Shown here: positions 7,742 through 16,021 of the stretch, in pieces
How the letters are laid out: the number at the start of each line of letters is the position of its first letter
Numbering within the stretch: the first letter of the stretch is position 1
NCBI GenBank assembly: GCA_947166355.1
Contig: CAMVDX010000013.1
Coordinates: 1-64,000 of the forward strand
Reading direction: 5' to 3'
Length of the DNA stretch: 64,000 nucleotides
Origin: an uncultured Treponema sp.
GTDB taxonomy: Bacteria > Spirochaetota > Spirochaetia > Treponematales > Treponemataceae
The notes under the pieces: model-generated
The model's database searches: none
Told to the model about the DNA's origin: nothing
The model's input: the letters and a program-made list of their open reading frames with translations, nothing else
Translations under genes and position numbers: made by a program

Positions 7742-7783
7742 AAACGTTTTATATAGAATAAAGGATAGGTGTTGATATTTCAA
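7742..7783 (-). promoter_or_regulatory. GH43 gene promoter with palindromic operator
   Basis: On the minus strand TTGAAA (7778-7783) and TATTCT (7755-7760) are 17 bases apart. The perfect palindrome AAACGTTT (7742-7749) with a central CG covers the expected start of transcription. CG-centred palindromes of this type are typical LacI-family operator cores, so sugar-controlled repression is plausible (inference). Confidence 0.5.
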
Positions 7784-7796
7784 TAGGTAATAATCG

Positions 7797-7892
7797 TCAT
7801 TGTGAGGATGAAAGAATTGTGTCATTGCGAGGCAAAGCCGAAGCAATCTACAATTGTTGATTGCCACGTCGCTTCGCTCCTCGCAATGACGT
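7797..7892. repeat. REP-like repeats upstream of the small membrane protein gene
   Basis: Copies at about 7797-7812 and 7820-7890 include a convergent pair, GTCATTGCGAGGCAAAGCCG and GATTGCCACGTCGCTTCGC through CTCGCAATGACG, which form a long imperfect dyad. Confidence 0.85.
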
Positions 7893-7938
7893 GTTTTTTT
7901 ATATGAAGTTTACTGTTTTTTTATCCGATATAAAAACT

Positions 7939-8181
7939 ATGGCAATAAAAGATTATTTTCCAGTAATTTTAGGTGTTCTCAAAGATTTTCGCGTAATCGG
8001 AACCGTTATTGTCATGCTTCTCGTGATTGAGTTTGCAAAATTTGTTACAACCTATCGCAAAAAGCCGCCAAAGCCAAAGAATAAAAAAGCTCCAAAAGCC
8101 GCCGCTGCTCCTAAAGAAGAAAAGAAAGAAGAAAAGCCTGCCGAAGGCGGAGAAGATTCCGGCGGCGAAGAAAAAAAATAA
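7939..8181 (+). CDS. small single-pass membrane protein with charged tail
   Basis: The product has about 80 residues. It begins MAIKDYFPVILGVLKDFRVI, has one membrane segment (about residues 18-36), and ends in a Lys/Pro/Ala/Glu-rich cytoplasmic-looking tail. I do not recognise a family. An alternative ATG at 7903 would add 12 residues; neither start has a clear ribosome-binding site, so the start is uncertain. It precedes the recQ-like gene on the same strand with a 92-base gap in which I see nothing further. Confidence 0.55.
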   Translation: MAIKDYFPVILGVLKDFRVIGTVIVMLLVIEFAKFVTTYRKKPPKPKNKKAPKAAAAPKEEKKEEKPAEGGEDSGGEEKK

Positions 8182-8273
8182 CGCAGCCTGAAAATCCAGA
8201 AAACTTTCAAAAAAATCAAAAAAAATCTCACAAAAACTTCCTGAATTCGTAAAACGAGCGCCATATTATATAT

Positions 8274-9854
8274 ATGGAAATACAAGATGAAATTGAAGAA
8301 ATCTCAGACGATTTTGTTACACAGACGGCTTATAAGAATTTCGGCATTAAGTATCTGTATCCGTGGCAGAGACTGGTGGTGGCAAATATTCTTGAGGCCT
8401 ATGAATATCAGAAAAATCTGGCAGATTATGAAGATGAAGGGGATGCAGATGATTCATTCTGCAAGGGCAGACAGATTGTGCTTTTGCCGACTGGGGCAGG
8501 AAAATCTCTTTGCTTTCAGATTCCGGCTCTTTTACTCGACGGCCCGTCTCTGATTATCTATCCGCTTTTAGCCCTGATGACAGATCAGCAGCGTCGTATG
8601 GAAGAGGGAAGCTTGCGCAGTGTGACTTTTCGCGGCGGTCAGTCAGAAGAGGAGAGGGATGAGAATTTTCAAAAAATCCGGGAGGGAGCGCAGATAATTC
8701 TGGCGAATCCCGAGGTCTTACAAAGTGACAAACTCCTTGCCCGATTAAAGGAGGTCGGCATAAAGCATATTGCGATAGACGAAGCGCACTGTGTTTCTGA
8801 ATGGGGAGATTCGTTCCGCCCGGCATACCTTGGACTTGGCAAAGTGATTAAGGAAATCAATCCACCGGTAATTACAGCCTTTACGGCAACGGCCTCTCCA
8901 GAAGTACTTTCGCGGGTTGCAGAAATTCTTTTTGACGGGCTGGCTCATGTAGTACGTAGTGAAAGTGACCGTAAAAATATCATCTATTATGTGCGTTATG
9001 CAGCTGCCAAAAAAAAGGAAGCTCTTGTTCTTGCCCGAACTGAACAGCGGCCAATGATTATTTTCTGTGGAACCCGAAACAAAACCGAGGATATGGCTCG
9101 CGAGCTCAATGTTTGCTTTGGAGACGGAACTGCACGCTTTTATCATGCGGGACTTGAAAAATCAGAAAAAGATGAAATTGAAAAATGGTTTTACAACAGT
9201 AAAGACGGAGTTCTGTGCGCCACGTGCGCTTACGGAATGGGAGTGGATAAAAAGGACATAAAAACTGTGGTACATCTTGAGGCATCGGCTACAGCGGAGG
9301 CTTATATTCAGGAGGCTGGAAGAGGCGGCCGTGATGGAAGTGTGGCAAAGGCAATTTTGCTCTGGAGTCCTGAAGATTCGCTTAATTACTCGGTTTTTAA
9401 GAAGGGCTCGCGCGAGGCCGCTCTGCGGGAATTTGCAGAGACAACGACCTGCCGCCGTCAGGTTTTGCTGGATGCGCTTGGAGCAGAGCAGGCGGTTTGC
9501 AGCGGCTGTGATTTGTGTGATGCAAGGCGGGCGGAGGCGGAGCAGCAGAAGAGAACTCAGAAATTTACGCTGAAAAAGTTTAGTCATCCGAATAAAAAGA
9601 TAAATATTTCAGACTGGCAGCAGGCTTACGAGATTATCCGTAAAGCGCGGAATTTTTATTCTGAAGACGATATAGAAGCTGAGCTCTTTGAACGAATGAA
9701 TGAGCGTACCCGCCGCATCCTGGGTCTCAACATCTGGACGCATAAAGATACTGTGGAAGTTGTAAAACAACTGAAAGACAGCGGACGCATAGAACTCGAT
9801 AACTTTTTATGGAAAGGAAGACTAAGAATAAGCAGGAAGAAGAAAAAAATGTAA
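8274..9854 (+). CDS. RecQ-like ATP-dependent DNA helicase
   Basis: The product has 526 residues and is a superfamily 2 helicase. In order it shows a Q-motif region with YPWQRLVV, Walker A PTGAGKS (near residue 73), DEAHCVSEWG (near 168), TATAS (near 205), a second RecA domain with FCGTRN, and motif VI QEAGRGGRDG (near 345). Cysteines in TTTCRRQVL and VCSGCDLC match the RecQ zinc-binding module. A winged-helix and HRDC pair is not obvious, so it is shorter than E. coli RecQ (about 610 residues) and may be a RecQ-family variant. It should act in DNA repair or fork restart. TATTAT lies 4 bases before the ATG, with no ribosome-binding site. Confidence 0.85.
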   Translation: MEIQDEIEEISDDFVTQTAYKNFGIKYLYPWQRLVVANILEAYEYQKNLADYEDEGDADDSFCKGRQIVLLPTGAGKSLCFQIPALLLDGPSLIIYPLLALMTDQQRRMEEGSLRSVTFRGGQSEEERDENFQKIREGAQIILANPEVLQSDKLLARLKEVGIKHIAIDEAHCVSEWGDSFRPAYLGLGKVIKEINPPVITAFTATASPEVLSRVAEILFDGLAHVVRSESDRKNIIYYVRYAAAKKKEALVLARTEQRPMIIFCGTRNKTEDMARELNVCFGDGTARFYHAGLEKSEKDEIEKWFYNSKDGVLCATCAYGMGVDKKDIKTVVHLEASATAEAYIQEAGRGGRDGSVAKAILLWSPEDSLNYSVFKKGSREAALREFAETTTCRRQVLLDALGAEQAVCSGCDLCDARRAEAEQQKRTQKFTLKKFSHPNKKINISDWQQAYEIIRKARNFYSEDDIEAELFERMNERTRRILGLNIWTHKDTVEVVKQLKDSGRIELDNFLWKGRLRISRKKKKM

Positions 9855-9856
9855 GA

Positions 9857-9892
9857 ATGGATTGCCACGTCGCTTTGCTCCTCGCAATGACG
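9857..9892. repeat. REP-like repeat downstream of recQ-like gene
   Basis: One full copy, from GGATTGCCACGTCGCTTTG to CTCCTCGCAATGACGG, sits directly after the stop codon and just before the 180-base inverted-repeat element. Confidence 0.85.
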
Positions 9893-9896
9893 GATA

Positions 9897-10076
9897 TTAA
9901 AAATCTGAAGTGCGCGAGCGAAACCGATTACAAAGCTGCATCGAGGAGTTTTGGCGCTTAGCCATAGAAAACAATCCGAGGATTTTTGCCTGCAAAAACC
10001 GCAGGATTGTTAACACAAAAAACTAGCTCGCCCGCAGCTTTGTGAGCGGTGCAGCGGGAGCACTTCAGATTTTTAA
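9897..10076. repeat. 180-bp element with perfect 17-bp terminal inverted repeats
   Basis: TTAAAAATCTGAAGTGC (9897-9913) is exactly inverted at 10060-10076. Inner arms also pair: ACAAAGCTGC (9930-9939) with GCAGCTTTGT (10034-10043), and an 18-base imperfect hairpin begins at CAATCCGAGG near 9970 and ends at CAGGATTG near 10010. It contains no reading frame of note. It could be a miniature mobile element or a structured RNA lying between two convergent genes. Confidence 0.8.
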
Positions 10077-10083
10077 GATGTCG

Positions 10084-11340
10084 TTAATCCATAATTGTGA
10101 TTTCAACACGGCGATTTTTTATTCTTCCTTCTTCAGTGGCATTGCTTGCAACCGGGTCTCGTGCGCCTTTGCCCTGAGTGAATACGTGATACTGGTCTCG
10201 AATTCCAAGCTGAACAAGATATTCTGCAACAGCGTCTGCGCGGTCTTCGCTGAGTTCCTGCTGTGAGCTCACAGTTCCGCGGTCTGCGCAGTGTCCTGTA
10301 ATCAAAAGGTCATTGCTGAACTCTTTGAGAATCTCGCCGAGCTTTTCAAGCTTCTTTTTTTCTGAAGGTAAAAGTACGTCGGAATCAGGTTCAAACTGAA
10401 TTGCATCAAGGCTGATTGTAAGTCCTTTTTCACCCTGTTTAACAGAAATGTTATCGAGCTTATATTTTTCAACTTTTTTCTGAAGCTTTTTTACGTTGTC
10501 CCTGTCGTTTACAGATTTATATTCGGTTACTTCGCCGTGTGCCGTACCGCGGAATGCAAATGTGTTATTATAGGTATCATAAAGATAAATCACAAATTCT
10601 TCGGTGTAGTGGTCAAGGTCGCCGCTTTCGTTATCCCACCAGATTTTCTGAATTGCCTGTCCCTGAATTCCTGCATAAGTGCTGCCGGTGCCTGTTCCGT
10701 AAAGATATCGATCGCTGCCGTATAAATCCTGAGCCTCTGTTCCATCCTGAAAAAACTTGTATTCAACTTCAATCACATTAAGAGTTTTTCCATCTTTTAT
10801 CTCGTCGCCGGTATATGTGTAGGTTGCCGTAAACGGAACTTCGATTGCGCCTTCCATATTAAAAAGCTCGCGGCAGTCGTGAACTTCAAGGCCTTCGCAC
10901 TTCCAGGAATCTCCGATTTTTACACGCTCAGTACTGAAGGAAGGAATGCTCTGCACTGTCGGTAAAAATGGATTGTCTGAATCATGAAGATGTCCGTTCT
11001 TGTCGCGGTAGATTTTTACTGAATCTTCTTCACCCCATGAAAGCGTTTTTCCTGTTGAATTGATAAAGTTGTTTTGAGTTGTCATATAGTGAGTGCTCAA
11101 AAGGGCAGTGCCGTCTTTATCTACAGATTCTACGGTTGTAGAGGTTCGGTTGATAAACTGAGTTTTGTTATTAAGTCTGCCGTTGATATATGCTTCTTCT
11201 TCTACTGTTGCTACGTGTGAAACAGCGTCGCCTTTTTTATTTTTGAACTGAAGTAAAACGCCTTCTTCTGTAAAGGCCAGGGTGGAAATCATTGTGATAA
11301 TGCTGAATGAGATTATCAGTTTTTTGAGTAAAAATTTCAT
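10084..11340 (-). CDS. OmpA-family peptidoglycan-binding envelope protein
   Basis: The product has 418 residues. It starts MKFLLKKLIISFSIITMIST, a signal peptide with likely cleavage near TLAFTE. The middle 270 residues are beta-rich with no family I recognise. The C-terminal 110 residues are an OmpA domain: an IQFEPDSDVL strand, ITGHCADRGT, LSEDRADAVAEYL, GKGARDP and the terminal NRRVEITI, including the Asp and Arg that bind peptidoglycan stems. It likely anchors the outer membrane to the wall or acts in the periplasm. The ATG at 11340 was chosen for its signal peptide; frames open further upstream, but that part is made of REP-like repeat sequence. Confidence 0.82.
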   Translation of the reverse strand: MKFLLKKLIISFSIITMISTLAFTEEGVLLQFKNKKGDAVSHVATVEEEAYINGRLNNKTQFINRTSTTVESVDKDGTALLSTHYMTTQNNFINSTGKTLSWGEEDSVKIYRDKNGHLHDSDNPFLPTVQSIPSFSTERVKIGDSWKCEGLEVHDCRELFNMEGAIEVPFTATYTYTGDEIKDGKTLNVIEVEYKFFQDGTEAQDLYGSDRYLYGTGTGSTYAGIQGQAIQKIWWDNESGDLDHYTEEFVIYLYDTYNNTFAFRGTAHGEVTEYKSVNDRDNVKKLQKKVEKYKLDNISVKQGEKGLTISLDAIQFEPDSDVLLPSEKKKLEKLGEILKEFSNDLLITGHCADRGTVSSQQELSEDRADAVAEYLVQLGIRDQYHVFTQGKGARDPVASNATEEGRIKNRRVEITIMD

Positions 11341-11357
11341 AATAAAGGTACCCCCAG

Positions 11358-11512
11358 AAATGGATTGCTTCGCCTGCGGCTCGCAATGACGGAGCTTTGC
11401 CGCAATGACAGAGTTCTGCCGCAATGACGGAGCTTTGCCGCGACGGAACCTTGCCGCAATGACTGAGTTCTTGTCATTGCGAGGAGCCTTAAGGCGACGT
11501 GGCAATCCACAT
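11358..11512. repeat. degenerate REP cluster upstream of OmpA-like gene
   Basis: Five short units resembling CGCAATGACGGAGCTTTGC follow one another at about 11378-11465 and end in a full inverted copy at 11474-11510. The same style of degenerate unit is found in frame inside the cyclase gene at 18.9-19.1 kb. Confidence 0.8.
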
Positions 11513-11555
11513 TTATACTCTTTAAGTATCGGCAAATTAACTGTATATTGTAAAA

Positions 11556-11987
11556 ATGATTACAAATATTTTAAGTTACATTAAAAATACTCCGGCCGCA
11601 ATCAGTCAGCTTCCTCTGCCGGTAATTATTCTGATTTCTATTCTTTTGCTTCTTCTGATTGTTCAGACAATCCGCCTGCATCGTGACCATAGTTCTCTCC
11701 GCCACGATGCAATAAAGAGGTCCCGTTCTGTAATTGGCGGGCAGCTTGCAGAGCAGATAGCGCCTTTTTTACCCGGGTTTCCGTGCCATCCCGGAGATGC
11801 ACGTTTTATAGGAAAGCCTGTTGATTTTATAGCTTTTCCCGGTATGACCGAGGATAATACTGTTCACGAGGTTCTTTTGATTGAAGTAAAAACCGGAACA
11901 TCAAACTTGAGCGGCCGCGAACGGGAAATTAAGCGGGCTGTTGCCGAAGGGCGTGTACGTTATGTAGAATATAGGGCAGGAGAATAG
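11556..11987 (+). CDS. membrane-anchored Holliday junction resolvase-like protein
   Basis: The product has 143 residues. An N-terminal membrane segment (about residues 22-42) is followed by a soluble domain whose features match the Holliday-junction-resolvase-related family: IGGQLAEQIAPF, DARFIGKPVDFIAF and VLLIEVKTG, with the Asp and the Glu-x-Lys arrangement of a PD-(D/E)XK nuclease core. Whether it cuts DNA is unknown. TATATT lies 6 bases before the ATG and no ribosome-binding site is visible, so it may be leaderless. Confidence 0.75.
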   Translation: MITNILSYIKNTPAAISQLPLPVIILISILLLLLIVQTIRLHRDHSSLRHDAIKRSRSVIGGQLAEQIAPFLPGFPCHPGDARFIGKPVDFIAFPGMTEDNTVHEVLLIEVKTGTSNLSGREREIKRAVAEGRVRYVEYRAGE

Positions 11988-12058
11988 GTGATTTTCAATA
12001 AAGATGATTTCGATACAATAGATGCTTTAGCACCGTATTACTCCAGCCACCGGATATT

Positions 12059-13723
12059 TTAATTCTTAAGCAGTGCGTTTACATCACCTGCGAGGTAGGC
12101 ATCGCAGAGGTTGTAAGGCATTGGTTTTCCGCGTAAAAAGCCCTGAACAAAATTACATTTGAATTTATGCAGAATGTCCAGCTGTTCATTATTTTCAACA
12201 CCTTCGGCAATTGTTTCAAGTCCCATTTTTTCAACCATATCGATAATTGAGCGGGTAATGGTAGCCTGAACGCCGTCAGATGAAGTAATATCATTTATAA
12301 AGGCCTTATCGATTTTCAGAGTGTTTAAAGGCAGCATTTGAAGATAACTCAGAGAAGAATAACCTGTACCAAAATCATCAAGTGAAACCCGTAAGCCCAT
12401 AGCCTTAATCTGGCGGAGCTTTTCAATTGCATCTCCCATATTGTTAATCATAACACCTTCTGTAATTTCAATTTCCAGAAGACTTGGGTCTACCTTAAAG
12501 GTTTCAATCATATCAGCAAGTTCAGGAACAAAGTTTTCGTTCAAAAGCTGAATAGGTGAGACATTTACAGAAATAATTCCGTTGAAATTATATTTTGCCT
12601 GCCAGGTTTTAAGAGTTGTGATTGCAGTATACAAAACCCAGCGTCCAATCGGAATGATGAGGCCGGTTTCTTCTGCAAGCGGAATAAAAACAGAAGGAGA
12701 AATAGTGCCAAGTTCATCATCTGTCCAGCGGATAAGTGCCTCAAAACCTCGCAGCTTACCGGTCTGAATATCAAACTGAGGCTGATAATACTGAGTAAAG
12801 TTACTTTCCAGAAGAGCTGCATTCATTCTGGTTTGAATAGTCAGATGCTGAATGAAAACCCTCTGCATTTCTGCTTCAAAGTAAATGAAAGCATTCTTTC
12901 CGTTTTTCTTTGCATAATGTACTGCCATATCGGCAAAACGAATAAGCTCTTCATTCTGTTCAGTGTTTGTAGGGAAAATAGAAATTCCGCCTGAAACAGA
13001 AAGCTGTTTTATCTGGAATGCATCATAAATACAATCAATGAAGTTTACAAGCGAGTCATGTGATTCAAAATTAGTAATTATTACAGCAAACTCATCATCG
13101 CCATAGCGGAACACCTGAATATATTCTCTCTGGAACTGTTTTAAAACATCAGCAACATCCATAATCTGTTTGTCACCAGCTGTACTTCCAAGAGAATCAT
13201 TTATATTCTGAAGGTTATCAATATCAATTACGAGCAGGGCTGCATAAAATCCCTTAAAACGCGCAGTATCCATTGTAATTGCAAAGGACTCGGCAAAGCC
13301 TGTACGATTGCAGAAGCCGGTCATTGGATCTGTAATAATTGTTTTCTTAAGTTTTTTATAATATTCACGTTCTGAAGTTATATTAATAAAGGTGATGATA
13401 ATGTATTTTTCTTCAGGAAGCCATTTCATCTCAATTTTATACCAGGCTTGAGTTGAAGGAGAAAAGTATTTTACGTCATCATAAAAACGGCCTGCCATTG
13501 CATCAAGGGCCATTTTGAACCAAGGAATGTCTGATGTGATGTTCTCTTCAAAATCAGACCATTTAGGTTTATTTTGTATTACATAGCTTGCGGCTTTTTT
13601 AAGTTCTTCATTAGTGTAAAGGATTTCAAAATCTATTATTTTACCGGTATCGTCTTTTATGGGACTAGCAGCGACAATAGGTGCCGCTATATTGTCAAGG
13701 ATAGATGCAAGATTTACGCTCAT
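12059..13723 (-). CDS. GGDEF-EAL c-di-GMP protein, probably a phosphodiesterase
   Basis: The product has 554 residues. A PAS-like sensor domain (about 1-125) leads into a GGDEF domain whose signature is changed to YGDDEF, so diguanylate cyclase activity is doubtful. The EAL domain (about 300-545) keeps the full catalytic set: FEALIRW, NVSPIQL, LEIEITEG, DDFGTGYSSL, LKIDKAFI, ETIAEGVE and VQGFLRGKPMP. It therefore likely breaks down c-di-GMP and may bind GTP at the degenerate site. No membrane segment is seen, so it is cytoplasmic. It is convergent with the resolvase-like gene. Confidence 0.88.
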   Translation of the reverse strand: MSVNLASILDNIAAPIVAASPIKDDTGKIIDFEILYTNEELKKAASYVIQNKPKWSDFEENITSDIPWFKMALDAMAGRFYDDVKYFSPSTQAWYKIEMKWLPEEKYIIITFINITSEREYYKKLKKTIITDPMTGFCNRTGFAESFAITMDTARFKGFYAALLVIDIDNLQNINDSLGSTAGDKQIMDVADVLKQFQREYIQVFRYGDDEFAVIITNFESHDSLVNFIDCIYDAFQIKQLSVSGGISIFPTNTEQNEELIRFADMAVHYAKKNGKNAFIYFEAEMQRVFIQHLTIQTRMNAALLESNFTQYYQPQFDIQTGKLRGFEALIRWTDDELGTISPSVFIPLAEETGLIIPIGRWVLYTAITTLKTWQAKYNFNGIISVNVSPIQLLNENFVPELADMIETFKVDPSLLEIEITEGVMINNMGDAIEKLRQIKAMGLRVSLDDFGTGYSSLSYLQMLPLNTLKIDKAFINDITSSDGVQATITRSIIDMVEKMGLETIAEGVENNEQLDILHKFKCNFVQGFLRGKPMPYNLCDAYLAGDVNALLKN

Positions 13724-13851
13724 TTTTTACCTACTATACTTTATTAACTTTCCGTTTAATAACTATTTATTAATAAGTATATAGTAAACTCAAAATGAGC
13801 ATAAGTCAAATATTTTTTGAACTGGGGCTTTGTAAAACCGGCACTTTGCCG

Positions 13852-13968
13852 TGTCATTGCGAGGGCAGGGAAGTAAAACATAATTGTAGATTGCCGCGTC
13901 GCTACGCTCCTCGCAATGACGTAGGCGGGGATTGCCACGTCGCCACAAGGGCTCCTCGCAATGACGAA
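13852..13968. repeat. REP-like repeats downstream of potD
   Basis: A convergent pair at about 13854-13920 and a second full copy at 13929-13967 fill the end of the potABCD unit. They form dyads that could end or stabilise the transcript. The rest of the 13724-13973 gap shows only AT-rich sequence with a run of TATTAATAAGTATATAG near 13767. Confidence 0.8.
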
Positions 13969-13973
13969 AACTA

Positions 13974-15038
13974 TTAGTCAGCAGTAAAGCGAATTGTTTC
14001 CCACTTTTCGTTGAATTTTTCGAGGTCTTCTCCAACATCCAGCTTAAGTTCACCACCAGACATCTCAGAAGCCTGATACATTGGAGTAGTTGTGCGGATT
14101 TTGTCTGCTTCAGAGTTCACAAAACCCGGGAAGCGGAATTCATCAAGGAACATAGCATAAATTTCAGGTCTGTGGATAAAGTTAATGAAGTCATTTGCAC
14201 GCTCATAGTGCTTAGCTCCCTTAAGAATTACCATAGAATCAAGGTACTGAGGACCGCCTTCCTTTGGAATAAAGAAGTCAATCATTTCATCCTGCTTTTC
14301 TTCCGGAACTTCGCCGAAAACAACTTCAGCATAACCCTGACAAACCCAGAAGTCACCGGCAGCAAATGATTTACCGAAGCCTTCAGCATCAAACTTTACA
14401 AGGTTAGGCTTCCACTGATTGTTGATAAGGTCTGCGGCAGCCTGAAGCTTTGCATCATCAACAGTGTTTACAGAAAGTCCCTGATAAGCAAGAGCGTCAC
14501 CGATAACCTCGCGCATATCGTCCATCATTGACATGTGGCCTTTAAGGTCTGTGCGTGCAAAAATATTCCATGATTTTTCGTAGTTAGAAACCTTCTGCTT
14601 GTTTACGGCAATACCAGCCATACCAAGGTAGTAAGGAACCTGCCATTCCATTTCCGGGTCAAAAGTCATAAGCTTTTTACAATCTGGATTGATATTCTTT
14701 TTGTTTGTAAACTTGTTCTGATCAATCTTCTGGAGCATACCCTGATTAATCATGATAGAAGTGTAGTCCTGTGAAGGGAAGGTGATGTCGTATCCCTTTG
14801 CACCGGCCTTAAGCTTTGCATACATAACTTCGTTTGAGTCAAAGGTATCTACCTTAACTGTACAGTTAAATTCCTTTTCAAAAGCTTTGAGAACTGAATC
14901 TGGAGTGTAGTAGGTCCAGTTGTAAAGGTAAAGAGTGCCGTCATCTTTGGCGTTCTTTTTGTCATCTTCATCTCCACAAGAAGTAAAGATGAATGCAGCA
15001 GTAATGAGTGTCATAATTGCAAGCGCAATCTTTTTCAT
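13974..15038 (-). CDS. potD: polyamine-binding lipoprotein PotD
   Basis: This is the substrate-binding part of the spermidine/putrescine ABC importer. The 354-residue product begins with a signal peptide ending in FIFTSC (lipobox) and continues with TLYLYNWTYYTPDSVL, the typical start of the PotD fold, where the Trp and Tyr bind polyamines. ITFPSQDY and FINFIHRP near the C-terminus also match. AGGAGA lies 9 bases before the ATG at 15038. It is the last gene of a potA-B-C-D unit and is set apart from potC by about 100 bases holding a dyad repeat. Confidence 0.92.
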   Translation of the reverse strand: MKKIALAIMTLITAAFIFTSCGDEDDKKNAKDDGTLYLYNWTYYTPDSVLKAFEKEFNCTVKVDTFDSNEVMYAKLKAGAKGYDITFPSQDYTSIMINQGMLQKIDQNKFTNKKNINPDCKKLMTFDPEMEWQVPYYLGMAGIAVNKQKVSNYEKSWNIFARTDLKGHMSMMDDMREVIGDALAYQGLSVNTVDDAKLQAAADLINNQWKPNLVKFDAEGFGKSFAAGDFWVCQGYAEVVFGEVPEEKQDEMIDFFIPKEGGPQYLDSMVILKGAKHYERANDFINFIHRPEIYAMFLDEFRFPGFVNSEADKIRTTTPMYQASEMSGGELKLDVGEDLEKFNEKWETIRFTAD

Positions 15039-15059
15039 AAAATTGAATCTCCTATAATA

Positions 15060-15133
15060 GTGGTTTCGATATGACACTACGTGTCTACTCAACCACCGGT
15101 GGTTGAGTGCCGCGAAGCGGTGTATCGAAACCA
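15060..15133. repeat. dyad repeat between potC and potD
   Basis: GTGGTTTCGATA-like and TATCGAAACCAC ends bracket a segment with CGGTGGTTGAGTGCCGCGAA. The right part (about 15097-15133) is nearly identical to sequence inside the murI coding region at 61455-61493. As RNA it would form a strong hairpin between the permease and binding-protein genes. Confidence 0.75.
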
Positions 15134-15139
15134 CATGTA

Positions 15140-16021
15140 TTAATGTCCTGCGGCAAAGCCTTTAAGACCTTTGCGGCAAATAAAGGCAATCGAGCAGGTA
15201 AAAATAATCATAATAACAGAAAGTGAGTTTATTACCGGTGAAACGCCGAAGCGGATCATAGAATAAACGTAAAGAGGCAGGGTAGTAGAACCCGGACCAG
15301 AAACAAAGAAGGTGATTACAAAGTCTTCGAGCGACATTGTAACGGCCATCAAAAAGCCCGAAAGAATTCCTGGCATAATAGCAGGTACAACTACCTTAAA
15401 CATGGTTTGTCTTTCTGTAGCACCCAGGTCGTGCGCCGCTTCAACAATCGAAAAATCAAATTCATCGAGGCGGGCGTTCACCATCAAAAATACGAATGGC
15501 AGACAGAAGGTTGTATGAGCGGCAAATACGGTAAAGAGTCCGAGCGGAAGGTGAATACCGCTGAAGAAAATTACCATAGAAATACCGATGATAACCTCCG
15601 GCAAAACCATAGGAAGATAGGTGAGAGTCTGAATAAACTTCTTGCCACGGAACTTATACCAGTTTACACCGATAGAAGCCATAGTTCCAAGAATTGTGGA
15701 AACAGCAGCAGACGAAAAAGCTACAAGAATACTGTTTAAAAGAGCCTGCCACAGAGCTTTTGAATTAAGGAATAATTCTTTATACCAGGTGAGGCTAGGA
15801 CGGGTAAATTCTGCGCCCTTACTTTCATTGAACGAATAAACAATGATTACAAAAAGAGGCAGAAACAAAAAGATGATTGTAAGCCAGAGTACAAGCTTTG
15901 AAAAAGAAAATTGATGCTGACGGCGCTTCCAGGCACGTTTTGCATGGCGGGCGTTTTCTGAGCGCGGCTTATTCTTTGAAGTGAAGGCGTCGTGGAAAAG
16001 TACATAAAGATTTCTTGCCAT
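15140..16021 (-). CDS. potC: polyamine ABC transporter permease PotC
   Basis: This 293-residue inner-membrane permease has about six membrane segments, the first near residue 43-64. The cytoplasmic loop EAAHDLGATERQTMFKVVVP is the EAA motif that docks on the ATPase. It carries a basic N-terminal extension of about 40 residues. Its ATG overlaps the potB stop codon by one base, which implies coupled translation. Confidence 0.92.
   Translation of the reverse strand: MARNLYVLFHDAFTSKNKPRSENARHAKRAWKRRQHQFSFSKLVLWLTIIFLFLPLFVIIVYSFNESKGAEFTRPSLTWYKELFLNSKALWQALLNSILVAFSSAAVSTILGTMASIGVNWYKFRGKKFIQTLTYLPMVLPEVIIGISMVIFFSGIHLPLGLFTVFAAHTTFCLPFVFLMVNARLDEFDFSIVEAAHDLGATERQTMFKVVVPAIMPGILSGFLMAVTMSLEDFVITFFVSGPGSTTLPLYVYSMIRFGVSPVINSLSVIMIIFTCSIAFICRKGLKGFAAGH

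Noticed and set aside
11988..12062. A 24-codon frame starting GTG (VIFNKDDFDTIDALAPYYSS) right after the resolvase-like gene
   Set aside because: It is too short, lacks a ribosome-binding site of its own and ends at the convergent gene; at best it is the remnant of a truncated gene.
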